From Gammaproteobacteria bacterium (lineage in GTDB: Bacteria > Pseudomonadota > Gammaproteobacteria > Steroidobacterales > Steroidobacteraceae): DNA of 33,914 nt. Shown here in pieces: positions 30,902 to 33,914 of the stretch (the stretch's first letter is position 1; every line of letters begins with the position of its first letter). Both the position numbers and the translations under genes were made by a program. The stretch covers positions 1 to 33,914 of the forward strand of contig JAGWPU010000155.1 in assembly GCA_028870355.1 (NCBI GenBank). Direction: 5' to 3'. The notes below the pieces were generated by a model. The model saw only the letters and a program-made list of their open reading frames with translations, made no database searches and had not been told where the DNA came from.

Positions 30902-32611
30902 ATGCGCCCGACCTTTCCATCGCAAGGAAGCCGGGCCACGGAATCGCTACTCACAGAACTCGCCCGCGATCTCGACTGCAGTCACGTCGCCGTGAACGTC
31001 GCCGCGATCGCCGAGCGCGTCCACGCACGCGGCCCGGGCGAGTCGACGGCCGTGCTCGCCGCGATCACGCGTGAAGTGCTCGGACCGCTCCTGCGGGACG
31101 GTGCCGGCGCGCGGCTGCTGAACCGGATCCGCCTGCAGCCGGACGCCCCGGTCCTCGGGTTCCGGATCGCGATCGCACCGCTCGACCGGACCGAACCCGG
31201 CGCCGGCGTCGTCGCCGCGTTCCGCCCGCTCGACCACGCCCCGTTCACGATCGAGGATCTGGCCCGTCTGACGGGTGCGATCCCGCGCCTCGCGCGCGCG
31301 GTGGCGGCCCGGGTCGAACCCGAGACCGGACTGCTGCGCTGGAGCGCGTTCGAGGACGAGATCTCGCGACGCGACCGCTCGCGGGTCTCCAGCTTGATCT
31401 ACGGAAACCTCGATCGGATGCACCTCGTGAACGAGGTCGCGGGATTCGAGCGGGGTGACCGGCTGATCCGCCGCGCCGGCCGGGCGTGGCGAGCCCAGTT
31501 GGCGTCGCTCGATGCGCTCGGGACCCACCTGTCCGGCGATCGCTTCGTGGCGGTCCTGTTCGATCACACCCTGAATCACGCGCGCACCTGGGCCGAACGG
31601 ATGCGCGAGACCATCGCGGGGATCGCCGTCGGCGAGCGCCAGCGCGGGATCAGCGCGAGCTTCGGCGTCGTCGCGATGCCGCCGGGTCAGGGCTACCAGC
31701 ACGAGCTCGCGGCGGCGGAGACCGCGTGTCGCGTCGCGAAGGAACGCGGCCGCAATCGCGTCGAGATCTACGAGGACGGGGACAACACGATCATTCGCCG
31801 CCACGTCGCGGTGCGCGAATCCGACGCGCTCGCCGAGACCCTGGACGGCGATCGGCTGGTGCTGTACGCGCAGCCGATCCTGCCACTCGCGCCCGGCACG
31901 GCGCCGCATCACTACGAGATCCTCGCGCGCGTGCAGCGCGACGACGGCGATACGGTCTCGCTCGGCAGCTTCCTCGAGGCGGCCGAGCGCTATCAGCTGC
32001 TCGAACGCCTGGACCGCTGGGTCGTCTCGCGCGCGGTCGGCATGCTCGCGCCGATCGCCGCACCGCTGGGCGCGCTCGGCGCGAACTTCGCGCTGAACCT
32101 GACCGGACAATCCCTGAGCCAGCCCGAATTCGCGGATTTCGTGCGAACCGAGATCAAGCGCCACGCGCTGCCGCGAGGACTCCTGGATTTCGAGTTCACC
32201 GAGATCGCGGCGGCGCGCAACGTGAACGCGACCCGCCGCTTCATCGAACGCATGGCCGAGATCGGCTCGCGGGTCGCCCTCGACGACTTCGGCACCGGCG
32301 TCTCCTCGCTCGTCCACCTGAAGGACCTCGATGTCTTCCGGATCAAGATCGACGGCAAGTTCGTGCGCGACGTGCAGCAGAGCTCCCGCTCGCAGGCCCT
32401 GATCCGCGCGATCGTGCAGATCGCCGGGGAACTCGGTCTCGAAACGGTCGCCGAGTTCGTCGAGGACGCCGCAATCGCCGAGCACGTCCGCCGGCTCGGC
32501 GTGCACTACGCCCAGGGCTACTTCTACGGCCAGGCGCAGTTGCTCGGCGACACGCTCGCGCAGCTCGTCGGCGGGCCGCCGACGCTCACCGCGGCCGGGG
32601 GCGCCGGCTGA
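30902..32611 (+). CDS. c-di-GMP protein: GAF-like, degenerate GGDEF, EAL
   Basis: A 569-residue cytoplasmic protein with no membrane segment. An N-terminal GAF-like region (about 10-135) is followed by a GGDEF domain (about 145-295) whose signature is SGDRF (211-215), so cyclase activity is unlikely. The EAL domain (about 305-555) has EIL for EAL (Glu339), NLTGQS (Asn399), FEFTE (Glu431), DDFGTG (Asp461/Asp462), IKIDG (Lys482), AEFVE (Glu518) and QGYFYG (Gln538), so metal and catalytic residues for c-di-GMP hydrolysis look retained. I take ATG 30902 because TTG 30848 lies in sequence without a ribosome site; that start would add 18 residues. It is followed by a PotD-like gene after 73 bases. 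Confidence 0.88.
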   Translation: MRPTFPSQGSRATESLLTELARDLDCSHVAVNVAAIAERVHARGPGESTAVLAAITREVLGPLLRDGAGARLLNRIRLQPDAPVLGFRIAIAPLDRTEPGAGVVAAFRPLDHAPFTIEDLARLTGAIPRLARAVAARVEPETGLLRWSAFEDEISRRDRSRVSSLIYGNLDRMHLVNEVAGFERGDRLIRRAGRAWRAQLASLDALGTHLSGDRFVAVLFDHTLNHARTWAERMRETIAGIAVGERQRGISASFGVVAMPPGQGYQHELAAAETACRVAKERGRNRVEIYEDGDNTIIRRHVAVRESDALAETLDGDRLVLYAQPILPLAPGTAPHHYEILARVQRDDGDTVSLGSFLEAAERYQLLERLDRWVVSRAVGMLAPIAAPLGALGANFALNLTGQSLSQPEFADFVRTEIKRHALPRGLLDFEFTEIAAARNVNATRRFIERMAEIGSRVALDDFGTGVSSLVHLKDLDVFRIKIDGKFVRDVQQSSRSQALIRAIVQIAGELGLETVAEFVEDAAIAEHVRRLGVHYAQGYFYGQAQLLGDTLAQLVGGPPTLTAAGGAG

Positions 32612-32684
32612 GCCGCGGCAGACGCCGGGAGCCCCTTTTCGGTAAGATGCGCGCTCCGAATCACGGCTCTTCGGGAGAGCATCG

Positions 32685-33755
32685 ATGAAGCGAATCCTCG
32701 CGAGCGGCTTCGCGCTGTGCGCGGCCTTGACCGCCGGCGTCGGCCACGCCGCCGGCGGCACCCTGCGGATCCTCACCTGGGCGGACTACGCGCCGCGCGC
32801 CGTCGTCCAGGAATTCGAGCGCCAGACCGGCATCCACGTCGAGGTCACGGTCTCGAACAACGAGGAGATGATCTCGAAGCTGCGCGCGACCGGCGGCGGC
32901 GGCTACGACCTCGTGCAGCCGTCCCAGGACCGGATCCTCGGACCGCAGGAGGAGTTCGGGATCTACAAGCCGCTCGATCTCAGCAAGGTCAACCTGAACG
33001 AGTTCCGGCCCTCGCTGCTCGCGGTCACACGCCGGACCACGACCATCAACGGCCAGGTCTACGGTCTGCCGTACCTGTTCGGCACCGACGGGCTGGTCGT
33101 GAACACCCAGGTCGCGCCGCAGGTGAAGGACTATCCGGACCTCTGTCAGCCGGCGCTGAAGGGCCGGACCGCGGTCCGGCTGAAGCGCCCGACGCTGATC
33201 GCGTTCGCGTTCGCGATGGGCCAGGATCCGTTCGCGCTCTACGGGAACCCGACCGCGTACAAGGCGCTGATGGACCGCGTCGGAGCCAAGCTGATCGCGT
33301 GCAAGCCGAACTTCCGATTCTTCTACGACAACAAGGACCAGCTGCTGAATGCGTTTCGCAGCGGCGAGGTCGTCGCCGCGATGATGTGGGACACCGGCGG
33401 CTGGACGCTGAACCGGGAGAACCCGAAGATCCAGTACCTCGTGCCGAAATCCGGCGCACTCGGCTGGCTGGACACCTTCGCGCTGCCCGCGCACGGGCGC
33501 AACGATGCGGCCGCGTACGCGTGGATCAATTTCGTGATGCAGCCGCAGATCGCCGCGCAGATCGTGAACCGGGTCGGCAGTTTCTCGGCCGCGAAGGGCG
33601 CGGAGCCCTACATCGAGCCGAAACTCAAGGCTCAGTACGCGGCGGACTTTCCGACCGAGGCGTCGCTCGACCGGATCCACTGGTACCCGGCGATCCCGGC
33701 AGGGCTCGAGCAGATCGAGGGTCGCATCCTCGATCGCATCAAGGCGGCGGACTGA
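32685..33755 (+). CDS. PotD/PotF-like polyamine-type periplasmic binding protein
   Basis: A 356-residue solute-binding protein with a signal peptide cleaved after about GHA (21-22). The mature part starts with GGTLRILTWADYAPRAVVQEF, then VSNNEEMISKLRATGGGGYDLVQPS, INGQVYGLPYLFGTDGLVVN, and GWLDTFALPAHGRNDAAAYAWINFV, all characteristic of the spermidine/putrescine-binding family. Ligand residues are not certain enough to name the polyamine. GGGAGAG before ATG 32685 is a good ribosome site, and TAAGAT at 32642-32647 may be a -10 box. No ATPase or permease gene is beside it: the upstream gene is the EAL protein and the DNA downstream appears to encode a gene on the other strand. It is therefore an orphan binding protein, serving a distant transporter or a sensor. 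Confidence 0.9.
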   Translation: MKRILASGFALCAALTAGVGHAAGGTLRILTWADYAPRAVVQEFERQTGIHVEVTVSNNEEMISKLRATGGGGYDLVQPSQDRILGPQEEFGIYKPLDLSKVNLNEFRPSLLAVTRRTTTINGQVYGLPYLFGTDGLVVNTQVAPQVKDYPDLCQPALKGRTAVRLKRPTLIAFAFAMGQDPFALYGNPTAYKALMDRVGAKLIACKPNFRFFYDNKDQLLNAFRSGEVVAAMMWDTGGWTLNRENPKIQYLVPKSGALGWLDTFALPAHGRNDAAAYAWINFVMQPQIAAQIVNRVGSFSAAKGAEPYIEPKLKAQYAADFPTEASLDRIHWYPAIPAGLEQIEGRILDRIKAAD

Positions 33756-33914
33756 TCGCGGCCGACCCGGCCCGTTCACGCCGTGAGCGGAACCAGCGTC
33801 CGATCCACGGGCGGACCGCGGGGACGAGCGGCGCGACGCGCAGCGCGATCCGCAGCAGCCGCCGCGGACGGCGCAGCAGCAGCAACGCCGCCGCCACCCC
33901 GATCAGCAGGCGGC
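33739..33914 (-). CDS. Possible 3' end of a minus-strand membrane protein (partial)
   Basis: On the minus strand a frame enters from beyond the window and stops at TGA (33739-33741), giving ~57 residues: a hydrophobic segment (LLIGVAAALLLL) followed by Arg-rich RRPRRLLRIALRVAPLVPAV and a charged tail. The hydrophobic-then-basic pattern resembles the end of a small membrane protein, and the frame would overlap the end of the PotD-like gene by 17 bases. No family is recognised, and the assignment rests only on composition. Confidence 0.35.
   Translation of the reverse strand, partial: RLLIGVAAALLLLRRPRRLLRIALRVAPLVPAVRPWIGRWFRSRRERAGSAAISPPP

Overview
The window reads as chromosomal DNA of a high-GC Gram-negative proteobacterium, most likely gamma- or beta-. 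Outer-membrane genes (a porin fragment, an OmpW-type barrel, a TolC-type channel), lipoprotein signals and proteobacterial families (SelO, COG2187 kinase, DUF2892, GGDEF/EAL) support this. Genes are tightly packed with frequent ATGA/GTGA overlaps, and no gene-free stretch exceeds 300 bases. I see no tRNA, rRNA, integrase, insertion sequence or CRISPR array. Because GC is high, very long antisense open frames occur everywhere; I treat them as shadows.

Layout: (1) 2-1042, the 3' part of an outer-membrane porin with a clear terminator. (2) 5564-1113, minus-strand run of hybrid histidine kinase, metallo-beta-lactamase-fold hydrolase and acyl-CoA dehydrogenase. (3) 5728-8492, PolX-family polymerase/PHP protein translationally coupled to an atypical PRPP-synthetase-like protein. 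(4) 9535-8510, 10043-9618 and 11672-10170, minus-strand COG2187 kinase-like protein, Hsp20 and SelO, which look like stress or maintenance functions.

(5) 11842-20671 is the most interesting part, an apparent sulfide/persulfide response island. An ArsR-family regulator, a rhodanese and an OsmC-like protein form one plus-strand operon. A second ArsR-family regulator on the minus strand carries two cysteines 66 residues apart, as in the persulfide sensors BigR and SqrR. It diverges, across an AT-rich promoter containing a perfect palindrome, from a five-gene operon: DUF2892 membrane protein, RND adaptor, RND permease, sulfide:quinone oxidoreductase with all three catalytic cysteines, and TolC-type channel. 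Placing a sulfide oxidase inside a tripartite efflux operon suggests linked sulfide oxidation and export of a sulfur species. That function is inference.

(6) 22233-20677, MttB-superfamily methyltransferase on the minus strand, with a 10-bp-arm palindrome upstream. (7) 22525-27376, Gld-type ABC system: ATPase, fused permease/GldG-like subunit, DUF4340 protein with an HPA-repeat tail. (8) 27559-29890, a lipoprotein alpha/beta hydrolase and an OmpW-type protein. (9) About 29880-30815, a family 2 glycosyltransferase with no canonical start for its conserved N terminus. (10) 30902-33755, a degenerate-GGDEF/EAL protein followed by an orphan PotD-like polyamine-binding protein. (11) 33739-33914, the possible 3' end of a minus-strand membrane protein.
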